Source: Hyphomicrobiales bacterium
Lineage (GTDB): Bacteria > Pseudomonadota > Alphaproteobacteria > Rhizobiales > Rhizobiaceae
Reading direction: 5' to 3'
Length of the DNA: 64,000 nucleotides
Assembly (NCBI GenBank): GCA_900469475.1
Contig: UBXG01000001.1
Span: 96,319-160,318 of the forward strand
Under the pieces are notes generated by a model that saw only the letters and a list, made by a program, of their open reading frames with translations, was not told the origin of the DNA and did no database searches. Shown here in pieces: positions 8,069-16,597 of this stretch; the stretch's first letter is position 1, and each line of letters begins with the position of its first letter. The translations under genes were made by a program, and so were the position numbers.

Positions 8069-9056
8069 GAAGATCGTGGAACATCACCTTGTTCAGCTCG
8101 CCGCTGTCATCGAGACTGGAGGCGTAACGGAAGCCGCCGCCATGCTCGGCATGACGCAGTCGGCCGTATCGCGAACCATCTCCATCCTGGAGAAGCGGGT
8201 GGGTGAACCGCTATTCGTCTCAGGGCGACGGCCAATGCAGCCGACACCGCTCGGCGAACAGCTCGGCCTGCAGGGCAAAGCGATCCTCGCGTCATCGCGC
8301 AAGGCGATGGAAATCATCCGCAGTTTCAAGTCGGGTTCGTTCGGCCGCGTGCGGATTGGCGGCGTGCCTTTCTTCATGGATGCGGTTGTCTCGCCCATGA
8401 TCGCCTCGTTCCAACGTGACGAGCCGGGGATCATGGTGCACCAGTCCTACGGCAACTATTCCGACCTGGTAAGCGAGCTCGAATCCGGTCAAATTGATGT
8501 CGCGGTCACACCGACGGGCTCCGCCGATCTTCAGGCCGACCAGCAGTTCGAACCATTGCTGCCTGCCCGAAACGTGCTGGCCTGTGGCGCTGGCCATCCG
8601 CTGATGCGCAAGCGCAATCTGGCAACCGAGGACATCCTCAACTACCCTTGGGTCGCTCCCCTGCCCGGCTCGCCGCTGGTACTGGACTTGCACAATATTC
8701 TGCTCACGCTCGGCATAGAGGAGGTTTCGATCCGTTACGCCGGAGGCTCTCTGATGAGCGTCTTGAATTATCTGATCGGAACGGACGCTCTGGCAATCCT
8801 GCCGCTTTCCGTCGCTTACGCGTTGCGCCGGGAAAACAGGATCAGCGTCATTCCGCTTGATATCCCGCAGCCGGAACGGGCACTGGGGATCATGACGAGA
8901 ACGAAGCCCTATTCAAATCCGGCCGGACGCAAGCTTGTTGGACATCTGCGGCGCGAATTCTCCGAGCTGCGTCGATCAGTCGAAAAGCACGAGCGCGAAA
9001 TCCTCTGGGATCACGGGCCTTTCATGGCCGAGCGCGAACGAAAGGGCCCGGGCTGA
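8067..9056 (+). CDS. LysR-family regulator, copy 1
   Basis: A 329-residue LysR-type regulator. The N-terminal winged helix-turn-helix is at residues about 5-64 (HHLVQLAAVIETGGVTEAAA, MLGMTQSAVSRTISILEKR, GEPLFVSGRRPMQPTPLG). The effector domain begins near 95 with FGRVRIGGVPFFMDAVVS. It resembles the regulator at 18617-19567 closely across the helix-turn-helix and in blocks such as YAGGSLMSVLNYLIGTDALA. It is divergent from the VOC dioxygenase/esterase pair and convergent with the hydroxyquinol operon, whose last gene ends 88 bases away. It probably controls the dioxygenase pair and may cross-talk with the second copy. The effector is probably an aromatic ring-cleavage substrate or product. 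Confidence 0.87.
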   Translation: MKIVEHHLVQLAAVIETGGVTEAAAMLGMTQSAVSRTISILEKRVGEPLFVSGRRPMQPTPLGEQLGLQGKAILASSRKAMEIIRSFKSGSFGRVRIGGVPFFMDAVVSPMIASFQRDEPGIMVHQSYGNYSDLVSELESGQIDVAVTPTGSADLQADQQFEPLLPARNVLACGAGHPLMRKRNLATEDILNYPWVAPLPGSPLVLDLHNILLTLGIEEVSIRYAGGSLMSVLNYLIGTDALAILPLSVAYALRRENRISVIPLDIPQPERALGIMTRTKPYSNPAGRKLVGHLRREFSELRRSVEKHEREILWDHGPFMAERERKGPG

Positions 9057-9063
9057 GCCGGGC
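9046..9063 (+). terminator. GC-rich hairpin over the lysR stop
   Basis: GCCCGG (9046-9051) and CCGGGC (9058-9063) form a 6-bp stem around the TGA stop. No T run follows, so it is only a weak terminator candidate between two convergent units. Confidence 0.3.
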
Positions 9064-9144
9064 ATGAGCACAACAGACGGCTCAAGATGTAAGAGAGTCA
9101 AACGCAAGTTGTCGCGTCCCGCTCCTTGGCATCGTCCGCAGAGC

Positions 9145-10032
9145 TTAGCTCTTCTTCGAAGGTGCCAGCACGAAATCGTATTCGACCTCCCAGAACCAAC
9201 CTGGAAACTCCAGCTCGCGTGCCCGCACCGCATCGTCGACGCGTTTGAATTCGGCTAGCAGGCTTTCCTTGACGCCGAAGACGGCGTCGGAGTTGATATA
9301 GGGATCGTGAGGGTCGAAGATGTGTGTCGTCAGCGTCTCGAAGCCGTCGGCCTTGAGGATGAAATGCAGGTGGGCCGGGCGGTACGGATGGCGGCCGAGC
9401 CCCGCTAGGAGCTTGCCGACCGTGCCGTCGTCGGGGATCGGATAGAACTTCGGCTTGACCGCTCGGAACCAGTAGCGACCGTCCTCGCCGGTGCGGAACA
9501 CGCCGCGCAGATTGAAGTCGGGCTGAATGCCCTTCTGCTGGACGTCATAGAATCCTTCGTCATTAGCCTGCCAGACGTCGAGTACGGCATTGGCAACCGG
9601 CCGGCCATCGATATCGAGAATGCGGCCATGGATGACCATATCCTCGCCTTTCTGATCGAGGCAGATGTTTGCCCCCATCGGCAATTCGGGCGCGTCCGCG
9701 ACATGGAACGGTCCGAGCACGGTCGATTCCGACGCACCCGACGGCTTGCGGTTGTTGATCGCATCGACAAGCATCGACACACCGAGCACGTCCGAAAGCA
9801 GGATGAACTCCTGTCGCCACTCGTTGCAGAGATGACCGGTCTGGGTCAGGTACATGATCGCTTTGAACCATTCATCCTGCGTCGGCTCGATTTCCTTGAC
9901 CGCCTCATGCAGCTTGCGCGTGATGACCTCGATCACCTGCTTCAGCCGCGGATCACGCGCATTGGCGTTGCGCCCGGTGACGACCTCGACGGAGTTCTCC
10001 TCCGTGAAAAATCCCTTTTCATGCGTTTCCAT
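9145..10032 (-). CDS. Hydroxyquinol 1,2-dioxygenase (intradiol), copy 1
   Basis: A 295-residue intradiol dioxygenase, expected to convert hydroxyquinol (benzene-1,2,4-triol) to maleylacetate with non-haem Fe3+. An N-terminal helical dimerisation domain (about 30-100) is followed by the beta-sandwich. All four iron ligands can be seen: Y162 (GFYDVQ), Y197 (KFYPIPDDG), H221 and H223 (RPAHLHF). LSDVLGVSMLVDAINNRK and GPFHVADAPE are typical of the hydroxyquinol/chlorocatechol branch. It lies 9 bases after the FAD hydroxylase and is the last gene of the nine-gene operon. A second enzyme of the same family heads that operon (17656-18537). The GTPG-like substrate specificity cannot be assigned from sequence alone; catechol or methylhydroxyquinol are alternatives. 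Confidence 0.85.
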   Translation of the reverse strand: METHEKGFFTEENSVEVVTGRNANARDPRLKQVIEVITRKLHEAVKEIEPTQDEWFKAIMYLTQTGHLCNEWRQEFILLSDVLGVSMLVDAINNRKPSGASESTVLGPFHVADAPELPMGANICLDQKGEDMVIHGRILDIDGRPVANAVLDVWQANDEGFYDVQQKGIQPDFNLRGVFRTGEDGRYWFRAVKPKFYPIPDDGTVGKLLAGLGRHPYRPAHLHFILKADGFETLTTHIFDPHDPYINSDAVFGVKESLLAEFKRVDDAVRARELEFPGWFWEVEYDFVLAPSKKS

Positions 10033-10041
10033 AGCGAAATC

Positions 10042-11796
10042 TCACAGAGCTAGAACAAAGGATAACGCGCGACGAAGCTCCGCCACCGGGTCTTCCGCGA
10101 TGGTTTCGCGACGCCAGCAGACATGTTGGTCGGGTCGCACGAGAATGATGCCGCTGTCGCGGACCTCACGCAGATTGGCCCAGTCGCCGGTCAGATCTTG
10201 CCAATGCTGGCGCGGCCCGATGACATGAGCTTCGATGTCGAAGCCAAGTTCACGGCCGAGCTGCTTTGCTGCCTCGACCCAGCCGCGGCCGCCAATGCCG
10301 GTGAGCACCGTAAACCGGCCCTTGCCGCAAAGATCGAGCGTCGAGAACTTGGTTCCGTTGTCGGCAAAGATCCAGGCATGCGGCAGTCGCGCACCCGGCC
10401 AGGTGGTCGGCTGGTAGTGCAGCTCCGCATCCTTCTCGAAGGCCGGCTCCGGCTGACCGTCGGCGAGAACGGCCTCCGACCGATAGCGCTGGTTCATCTC
10501 GACGCCGTGGGCATCGAATTCATAGACCTTGGCTGCGATCGCCTGACGGATGGCAGCGCGCTGCGTTTCGGCTGCCGCCGTATCGTCGCAGCGCGCATCC
10601 ATGTTCTGCTGCATTTTCACGGGGTCGATGGAATCGAGCAGGCCAAGCGCCTTGAAGATCGGCCCGAACTCCTCAATCGACTTATTGGCTCGGGTCACGA
10701 TCTGCTTGGCGATCGGCGCGCGCTCGCGCTGGTAGCTGTCGAGCAGGGCGGGACCAGCCTTGCCTTTCAACACGTAACTGAGTTTCCACGCGAGATTGAA
10801 AGCATCCTGGATCGACGTATTGGAGCCCAGTCCGTTCGACGGCGGGTGCCGATGGGTGGCATCCCCCATGCAAAAGACACGGCCGTTCTGCATTGTGGTT
10901 GCATAGAGGTTATTGACGGTCCAGGTCGAAACCGACTGGATTTCCACCGCCAGCTCGCGATCGCCGACAAGGTCACGCACCACCTTGGTGGCGAAGGCCG
11001 TGTCTACGTCCGGCGCTGGCTGATTGATGTCGTATCCCCAGACGATCAACCATTCATTCCACGGCCGAACCATGCGCACCAGGCCCATGCCAATGCCGCC
11101 GACGTCGGCGCCTGGCTGGACGACCCAGTAGAGCACCGAGGGGCGATGGGCGACGTATTTCGAAAGGTCGGCCGTGAAGAGGATGTTCATTGATCCGCCG
11201 ACGCCCATACGGCCCTCGAAGGTGAGCCCTGCATCTTCAGCCACCTTGGAATTGCCGCCGTCGGCGCCAATCAGGTACTTGGACCGGACCGTCAGCTCCC
11301 CGCCGGTGAGCCTGTCGCGGCAGGTCGTCGTTACGCCGTCGGCGTCCTGCTCGTGGCGAATATATTCGGTCGACATGCGCGCCTGCGCGCCGCGCGAGCA
11401 TGCCGTCTTGAAGAGCAACGGTTCCATGAAGGTCTGGGGCAGGTCGTTCATGTGCGAGGGCGACGACAGCTGGTGCTCGGCCCGGCTCACTGGATGCGTG
11501 CCCCAGCTGCGCATCCGGCCGATCTCTTCGCCGGCAAGCGAGGTGCAAAAGACGTTCTGCCCCATCAAATCTTGCCCGGTGGCAAAGAGATAGGCCTCGT
11601 CCTCGACATCCTTTCCCAGATCGCGCAAAACCTCCATCGTACGTTGGTTGGTGATGTGCGCACGCGGCGTGTTGGCCAACCAACGGTAGCGGTTGATGAC
11701 CATGGTCTCGACGCCGTAGCTGGCAAGCAGCGCCGCTGAGGCCGAGCCGGCAGGGCCGGTCCCTATGATCAAAACGTCGGTGTTAATGTCAGCCAT
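10042..11796 (-). CDS. FAD-dependent aromatic hydroxylase (TfdB/PheA-type)
   Basis: A 584-residue class A flavoprotein monooxygenase that hydroxylates a phenol next to its OH using NAD(P)H and O2. Residues 7-15 give the dinucleotide fold (VLIIGTGPAG), about 178-183 the YLIGADGG motif, and about 312-330 the second FAD motif (RVFCMGDATHRHPP, GLGSNTSIQDAFNLAWKL). The C-terminal thioredoxin-like domain seen in phenol hydroxylases follows from about 440. Closest in style are 2,4-dichlorophenol and resorcinol hydroxylases. Its start overlaps the end of the ABC permease gene by 8 bases, and it sits directly before a hydroxyquinol dioxygenase, so resorcinol or a related diphenol going to hydroxyquinol is a reasonable role. 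Confidence 0.85.
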   Translation of the reverse strand: MADINTDVLIIGTGPAGSASAALLASYGVETMVINRYRWLANTPRAHITNQRTMEVLRDLGKDVEDEAYLFATGQDLMGQNVFCTSLAGEEIGRMRSWGTHPVSRAEHQLSSPSHMNDLPQTFMEPLLFKTACSRGAQARMSTEYIRHEQDADGVTTTCRDRLTGGELTVRSKYLIGADGGNSKVAEDAGLTFEGRMGVGGSMNILFTADLSKYVAHRPSVLYWVVQPGADVGGIGMGLVRMVRPWNEWLIVWGYDINQPAPDVDTAFATKVVRDLVGDRELAVEIQSVSTWTVNNLYATTMQNGRVFCMGDATHRHPPSNGLGSNTSIQDAFNLAWKLSYVLKGKAGPALLDSYQRERAPIAKQIVTRANKSIEEFGPIFKALGLLDSIDPVKMQQNMDARCDDTAAAETQRAAIRQAIAAKVYEFDAHGVEMNQRYRSEAVLADGQPEPAFEKDAELHYQPTTWPGARLPHAWIFADNGTKFSTLDLCGKGRFTVLTGIGGRGWVEAAKQLGRELGFDIEAHVIGPRQHWQDLTGDWANLREVRDSGIILVRPDQHVCWRRETIAEDPVAELRRALSFVLAL

Positions 11797-12907
11797 GCGG
11801 CCCTCCCTTGATAGTCTTGGTCAATGGTCCGCCGGCAAGGATGCGGCGAACGGGGAAAAGTTGAAGTCCGGTGCGCTCGGTAAAGAGGCCCCACAGTCCG
11901 CGCGGGGCAAATAGCATGACGGCAATGCCGAGAAGGCCGAGAACGAGCAGATACCAAGAGCCGTAATCGGCAAAAAGCTTCTGTAGAATGAAAAAGACGA
12001 TGACGCCGACGATCGGTCCCTCGATCGTACCGATGCCGCCGATGACGACGATGAAGATCACATAAGCGGTCCAATCGGTGACCGAGAAGGCGGCGTCTGG
12101 CGAGATGCGCGCTTTTTGTAGGTAAATGAGCGCGCCAGTCAGGCCCGTGACGAAGGCGGCGGCGAGATAGACGGCAAATTTAATGCGGTTTGGATCGATG
12201 CCGACCGATCTTGCCGCCTCGCGATTGTCTCGCACGGCGGCAAGCCCCAGTCCCTGCTTGGAACGCAACAGCCGATAGGCAAAGCCAATGGCGGCAAACG
12301 CTAACAAAAGCGCCAGCCAATAGCACACCATATCCGCGGCCTGGGCAGGCCGCACGCTGAGCCAATCGGCGGCGAGGCGGGCGCCCGGCAGATCGCGCGT
12401 GATGCCGGAAGGCAGCGATGTTCCCGTGCCGCCGCCGAGCGCCTTCCATTGCGCCAGAGACAGCCGCACGACCTCGGCGATCACCCAGGTCCCGATCGCG
12501 AAATAGGCGCCGTGTAACCGGAAGACGAAAAAGGCCGTCGGCACGGAAAGCATCATGGCGGCAAGCCCGCCGAGCATGATCGCGACAATAGGATTGAGCC
12601 CGCTGAGGATGACGGCGGCGGACATAATATAGGCTCCGAAGCCGACGAAGGCCTGCTGGCCAACCGAAACGAGCCCGGCATAGCCGGCAAGCAGGTTCCA
12701 ACATTGCGCGAGCGTCAGCATCGTCAGGATGAAAAAGAGGTTCTGAAGCGCCGCGCGTGGCACGAAAAAGGGAGCGGCAACGCCTGCTGCAATCATCGCA
12801 ACGACGAGAAGCACTGCAAACGACGAGGCGCGATCGCGAGTCGATACGGTCCAGCTAGGCGGCGACGCAGGCGAAGCGGAGTCGGGGGAAAGCGTATCGT
12901 GCACCAT
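11789..12907 (-). CDS. Liv-type ABC permease, LivM family (aromatic importer 1)
   Basis: A 372-residue inner-membrane permease of the branched-chain amino acid (HAAT) importer family, with about nine or ten hydrophobic segments after a roughly 30-residue cytoplasmic N terminus. Family signatures include NLLAGYAGLVSVGQQAFVGF, RLHGAYFAIGTWVIAEVVRL and VAVRDNREAARSVGI. I chose ATG at 12907, one base after the LivH stop; the open frame extends to 12973 but would overlap LivH heavily. It pairs with the LivH-type protein at 12909-13772. The operon context argues for an aromatic acid or phenol ligand rather than amino acids. Confidence 0.85.
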   Translation of the reverse strand: MVHDTLSPDSASPASPPSWTVSTRDRASSFAVLLVVAMIAAGVAAPFFVPRAALQNLFFILTMLTLAQCWNLLAGYAGLVSVGQQAFVGFGAYIMSAAVILSGLNPIVAIMLGGLAAMMLSVPTAFFVFRLHGAYFAIGTWVIAEVVRLSLAQWKALGGGTGTSLPSGITRDLPGARLAADWLSVRPAQAADMVCYWLALLLAFAAIGFAYRLLRSKQGLGLAAVRDNREAARSVGIDPNRIKFAVYLAAAFVTGLTGALIYLQKARISPDAAFSVTDWTAYVIFIVVIGGIGTIEGPIVGVIVFFILQKLFADYGSWYLLVLGLLGIAVMLFAPRGLWGLFTERTGLQLFPVRRILAGGPLTKTIKGGPHG

Positions 12908-12908
12908 G

Positions 12909-13772
12909 TCAATCGACCGCCCTTGGAAAAAGCCCGCGCGGGCGGACCAACAGCACGAGAAGAAACGCCACATGCCCCGCGAGGATCTGCCACTCGGGGT
13001 TGACGGCTGCGCCGATCGTTTGTGCGACGCCGATGATCACGCCGCCTGCGAGCGTACCCCAGAAGGAGCCGAGCCCACCAATGATGACCGCCTCGAAGGC
13101 GTAGATCAGCCGCGCCGGCCCCATCGTCGGGTCGAAATTGGCGCGCGTGCCGAGAAAGAGGGCCGCGATCGTTACCACAACCATCGCGAGGCCCGTCGCG
13201 GTCGCGAAGATGCGGTCGGAGCGGATGCCCATCAGACCCGCCGTGGCGCGATCGTCCGAGGTGGCGCGGAAGGCGCGGCCGAGGCTTGTCCTGTAGAAGA
13301 CGAGGTTGAGGCCGACGATGACGGCAATCGCCGCCAGGAAAGTCAGCAGCGGCATGGTGCCGACACTGATCGGCCCGATCTTGAGAGACGCGGTTTCCAG
13401 CGCGCCCACCGAAACGCGGCGGCTATCGGCAGAAAAGCCTTCCAACAGCGCGTTCTGGATAACGACAGAAAGGCCGAAGGTGACAAGCAGCGGCGGCAGT
13501 ATGTCGTCTCCGATGGTGCGATTGAGCAAGAGGAACTGCAGGCCCCAGCCAACCGCATACATCACCGGAACGGCGACGAGTGCCGCGACGAAGGGATTGA
13601 GCCCGAGGGCGCTGACCAGCACCAGAAGCAAGAAGGCGGCCAGGACGATGAGATCGCCATGCGCGAGATTGACCAGCCGCATGATGCCGAAAACGAGGCT
13701 CAGGCCGGCCGCGAACAGAGCGTAGAGGCCACCAAGCAGAATTCCCTGTATAATCGTGTCGAGCCAGTTCAT
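12909..13772 (-). CDS. Liv-type ABC permease, LivH family (aromatic importer 1)
   Basis: A 287-residue membrane permease with about eight hydrophobic segments. It starts with WLDTIIQGILLGGLYALFAA and has the LivH elements LVFGIMRLVNLAHGDLIVLA and IYAFEAVIIGGLGSFWGTLA (coupling region). Its start overlaps the stop of the LivF-type ATPase gene (ATGA). Together with the LivM partner it forms the transmembrane channel of the importer. Confidence 0.87.
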   Translation of the reverse strand: MNWLDTIIQGILLGGLYALFAAGLSLVFGIMRLVNLAHGDLIVLAAFLLLVLVSALGLNPFVAALVAVPVMYAVGWGLQFLLLNRTIGDDILPPLLVTFGLSVVIQNALLEGFSADSRRVSVGALETASLKIGPISVGTMPLLTFLAAIAVIVGLNLVFYRTSLGRAFRATSDDRATAGLMGIRSDRIFATATGLAMVVVTIAALFLGTRANFDPTMGPARLIYAFEAVIIGGLGSFWGTLAGGVIIGVAQTIGAAVNPEWQILAGHVAFLLVLLVRPRGLFPRAVD

Positions 13773-14479
13773 CCCGCATGCACTCCGAAATAGGCAGAAT
13801 GGATGTCGGCGCGGCTAATTGCGTCCGGCGTTCCGGTCAGCGTCACCCGTCCCTCCATCATACAGTAGAGGCGGTCTGCTACCTTGAGCGCCTGGCCGAT
13901 ATCCTGCTCGACGATCACGATGGCGGCACCCTCGGCGCGGATTTTGGGAAAGGCCGCGTAAATATCGCGGATCACCACTGGTGCCAGGCCGAGGCTGATT
14001 TCGTCGCAGAGCAACACCCTTGGATTGGACATCAGCGCCCGGCCGATCGCCACCATCTGCTGCTGACCGCCCGATAGCGCCGTGCCGGGATTGTTGCGCC
14101 TTTCCCTCAAGACCGGAAAGAGCTCGTATATTGTCTCAAGCGTCCATGTCCCTTTGACGCTGCGCCCATATTTGCCAATCAGCAGATTTTCCTCCACCGT
14201 CAGAGACGGGAAGAGCTTGCGACCTTCCGGCACCATGGCGATGCCGAGCGCCATGACCTCGGGGGCTGGCAGCGCGCCGATGAGCCTTCCATCGAAGCTG
14301 ATCTGGTTGGGCTCATTGGCGAGCATGCCCGAAATCGAGCGCATCAGCGTGGATTTGCCGGCGCTGTTCGCGCCGATGATCGCCAAAGTCTCACCGGCAT
14401 CAAGCGTGATGTCGACCCCGAAGAGCGCCTGGAAGTCGCCGTAGAAAGCCGTGAGACCCTGTGTTTCAAGAAGTGCCAT
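13769..14479 (-). CDS. Liv-type ABC ATPase, LivF family (aromatic importer 1)
   Basis: A 236-residue ATP-binding protein. Walker A is GANSAGKST (an unusual Ser where LivF proteins mostly have Gly, compare GANGAGKST in the second importer). The signature is LSGGQQQMVAIGRAL and Walker B is VLLCDEISLGLAP, with the LivF-typical CDE. The start overlaps the LivG stop by four bases and the stop overlaps the LivH start. It powers import with the LivG-type partner. Confidence 0.87.
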   Translation of the reverse strand: MALLETQGLTAFYGDFQALFGVDITLDAGETLAIIGANSAGKSTLMRSISGMLANEPNQISFDGRLIGALPAPEVMALGIAMVPEGRKLFPSLTVEENLLIGKYGRSVKGTWTLETIYELFPVLRERRNNPGTALSGGQQQMVAIGRALMSNPRVLLCDEISLGLAPVVIRDIYAAFPKIRAEGAAIVIVEQDIGQALKVADRLYCMMEGRVTLTGTPDAISRADIHSAYFGVHAG

Positions 14480-15198
14480 CAGACGTCAATCCCAAGATAG
14501 ATCTGGCGGACCGCCTTCGATTCCATGATCTCGGACGGCCTGCCGAGGCCGACCACCTTGCCGAAATTCAGCACGAGAAGACGGCTCACCACGGAGTTGA
14601 GGGCATGAAGCACATGTTCGACCCAGATGATGGCGACACCGGCTCCGTGGATCGTCCGGATCGTCTCCACTAGTTCACCGCACTCGCCCTCCGTGAGGCC
14701 GCCGGCGATCTCATCCAGCAGCAGCACCTTGGGCTCGGTCGCCAGCGCCCGCGCAAGTTCGAGGCGTTTGCGTTGAAGTAGGCCGAGACTACCGGCCGCC
14801 TGATTGGCGCGTGCGATCAGGCCGGTGTTCACCAGAATATCCGCGCAGCGCTCCGACACCTCCCGCTCGGTCTTTCGCGAACCGTAGGCGGCGGCGACCA
14901 GAAGGTTTTCGAAAACGGTCAGCTGCTGGAAGGGCTGCGGGATCTGGAATGTGCGGCCGATCCCCGCCAGGCATCGCGCCATCGGCGGCTGGCGCGTCAC
15001 GTCTTCGTTGCGATAGATAATCCGCCCCTCATCGACGCGCAGATTGCCGCTGATCAGATTGAACAGGGAAGATTTTCCGGCACCGTTCGGCCCGATGATG
15101 CCGAGCGCCTCTCCGCTCTCCAGCGCAAATGACACGTCATCCGCGACCTTTAGGGCGCCGAAGCTCTTCGAAACATTTTCGAGGGCAAGTATGACCAT
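14479..15198 (-). CDS. Liv-type ABC ATPase, LivG family (aromatic importer 1)
   Basis: A 239-residue ATP-binding protein with Walker A GPNGAGKSS, the LivG block GIGRTFQIPQPFQQLTVFEN, a degenerate signature LGLLQRKRLELARAL and Walker B KVLLLDEIAGGL. I chose ATG at 15198 (AGGAAG upstream); the frame remains open a further 486 bases in the same direction, but that extension is the antisense of the binding-protein gene and is not coding. An 80-base gap separates it from the binding-protein gene. Confidence 0.85.
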   Translation of the reverse strand: MVILALENVSKSFGALKVADDVSFALESGEALGIIGPNGAGKSSLFNLISGNLRVDEGRIIYRNEDVTRQPPMARCLAGIGRTFQIPQPFQQLTVFENLLVAAAYGSRKTEREVSERCADILVNTGLIARANQAAGSLGLLQRKRLELARALATEPKVLLLDEIAGGLTEGECGELVETIRTIHGAGVAIIWVEHVLHALNSVVSRLLVLNFGKVVGLGRPSEIMESKAVRQIYLGIDV

Positions 15199-15278
15199 CT
15201 TCTTCCTGATTGGTGTCCGTTTCGTCCGTTCGCCGAATCCGGCGCATGACCGCCTCCGGGGCAGCCCCCGGCAGCGCA

Positions 15279-16562
15279 TCACGCCGAGGCGATCGGCTCC
15301 ATCTTGCCGCTCGTGGGAATATTGGGAGCGGTCCTGTTGTCGGTGATGACGAGATCGTAGCCACCGCCGTCCTTCAATCTCCACTGACCGCCAACGAGCG
15401 GTGTCTTGGCCACGTTCTTCGCGGCAAAAGGCGGAACATTGGCACCGTCCCAGGCGACCGGACCGACGATCGTGTCCAGCTTGGTCGCCGCGATCGCCTT
15501 GATTACAGCCGCGCTGTCCGTCGGGTCCGCCCGCTTCATGACATCCGCAGCCACCTCGAAGAGCGCGTGAACGAAGCCGATCGGCTGCGTCCAGGGCCGG
15601 CCTGTGGCTTTGGTAAAGCCTGCGGCGAGTTCCGCGGCGCTTTCTCCCGTCAGCGAGGACTTGAAAGGATGACTGGCCGACCACCAGACCTCGCAGGACA
15701 GATTGTGACCGCTTTTGCCCAGGGCCTCGACCGCTTGAGGGAACAGGATGGCCTTGCCAATGGAGGCGATTTTCGGATGGAAGCCCTGTTGTTTTGCCTG
15801 GTTCCAGAAGGTGGTGAAGTCCGGCGGGATCATGACGCCAGTGATGACCTCGCAGTTGCCCGACTTGAAGGCATTGATCTGTGCGGAGAAATCATCGGTC
15901 ATGTTCTGGTAGCGGCCGGGATCGGCGAGGGTGTAACCGCCTTTTTCGAGAACCGGCGGGAAACCCACCACTTTATCGCCCCAGGCATTGCCATCCCCGT
16001 CGTTCGGGAAGAGGCCGCCCACCTTCTTGTTGGTTTCCAGCTGTTGCCACATGTTTGTGTAGACAGCGATCACATCCTCCAGGCCCCAGAAGAAATGGAA
16101 GGTGCTGTTGAAGGGCTTCCACGACGACGGATCGCCTGGATTGGCTTGCTGACCGATGAACCAGGGCTGCCAGGGCGCCGCCGTCGAGATGCAGGGCATC
16201 TCTTCCGCCTCGCAGGTGGTGGCGACCGGATTGGTGGTTTCCGGCGTCGATGCGACGAGCACGAGATTGACCTCGTCCCTGACGATCAACTCCTTGGCGA
16301 CTTCGGCGGCGCGGTTCGGGTTGGACTGGCTATCCTTGACTATAATTTCATAATCGAGCCCGGCGGCCTTGGTCTTGGCCAGGAAGCCGTCGAGGATGAA
16401 CTTGTCGGCCTCGGCGAAGGCGGCAAGCGGCCCGGTCTGCGGACTGACATAGCCGAGCTTGATCGCCGCTCCCTTGGCGATCGCTGGCATGGCCAGGCTG
16501 GATGTTGCGGCAAGCGCGCTGGTCGCTGCTGCGGTTTTCAGCAGGTTACGTCTCGTAAACAT
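15279..16562 (-). CDS. Liv-type periplasmic binding protein (aromatic importer 1)
   Basis: A 427-residue binding protein of the Peripla_BP_6/LivJ-K family. The N terminus MFTRRNLLKTAAATSALAA is a Tat-like signal (twin Arg at residues 4-5), with a cleavage site about residue 29 (PAIA). The mature part begins with AIKLGYVSPQTGPLAAFAEA. It shares blocks with the second binding protein in this window (26733-28034), such as DSQSNPNRAAEVAKELI and FHFFWGLED. GGAGG precedes the ATG at 16562. The Tat-type leader, the large size and the operon all differ from ordinary amino acid binders; an aromatic acid or phenolic ligand is inferred. Confidence 0.85.
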   Translation of the reverse strand: MFTRRNLLKTAAATSALAATSSLAMPAIAKGAAIKLGYVSPQTGPLAAFAEADKFILDGFLAKTKAAGLDYEIIVKDSQSNPNRAAEVAKELIVRDEVNLVLVASTPETTNPVATTCEAEEMPCISTAAPWQPWFIGQQANPGDPSSWKPFNSTFHFFWGLEDVIAVYTNMWQQLETNKKVGGLFPNDGDGNAWGDKVVGFPPVLEKGGYTLADPGRYQNMTDDFSAQINAFKSGNCEVITGVMIPPDFTTFWNQAKQQGFHPKIASIGKAILFPQAVEALGKSGHNLSCEVWWSASHPFKSSLTGESAAELAAGFTKATGRPWTQPIGFVHALFEVAADVMKRADPTDSAAVIKAIAATKLDTIVGPVAWDGANVPPFAAKNVAKTPLVGGQWRLKDGGGYDLVITDNRTAPNIPTSGKMEPIASA

Positions 16563-16597
16563 TTTGGTTTCCTCCTCCCAAAGTAAACACAAGCGTT

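Noticed and set aside
15199..15684. Apparent N-terminal extension of the LivG-type ATPase.
   Set aside because: It overlaps the end of the binding-protein gene in another frame; the ATPase domain starts at 15198 with a ribosome site.
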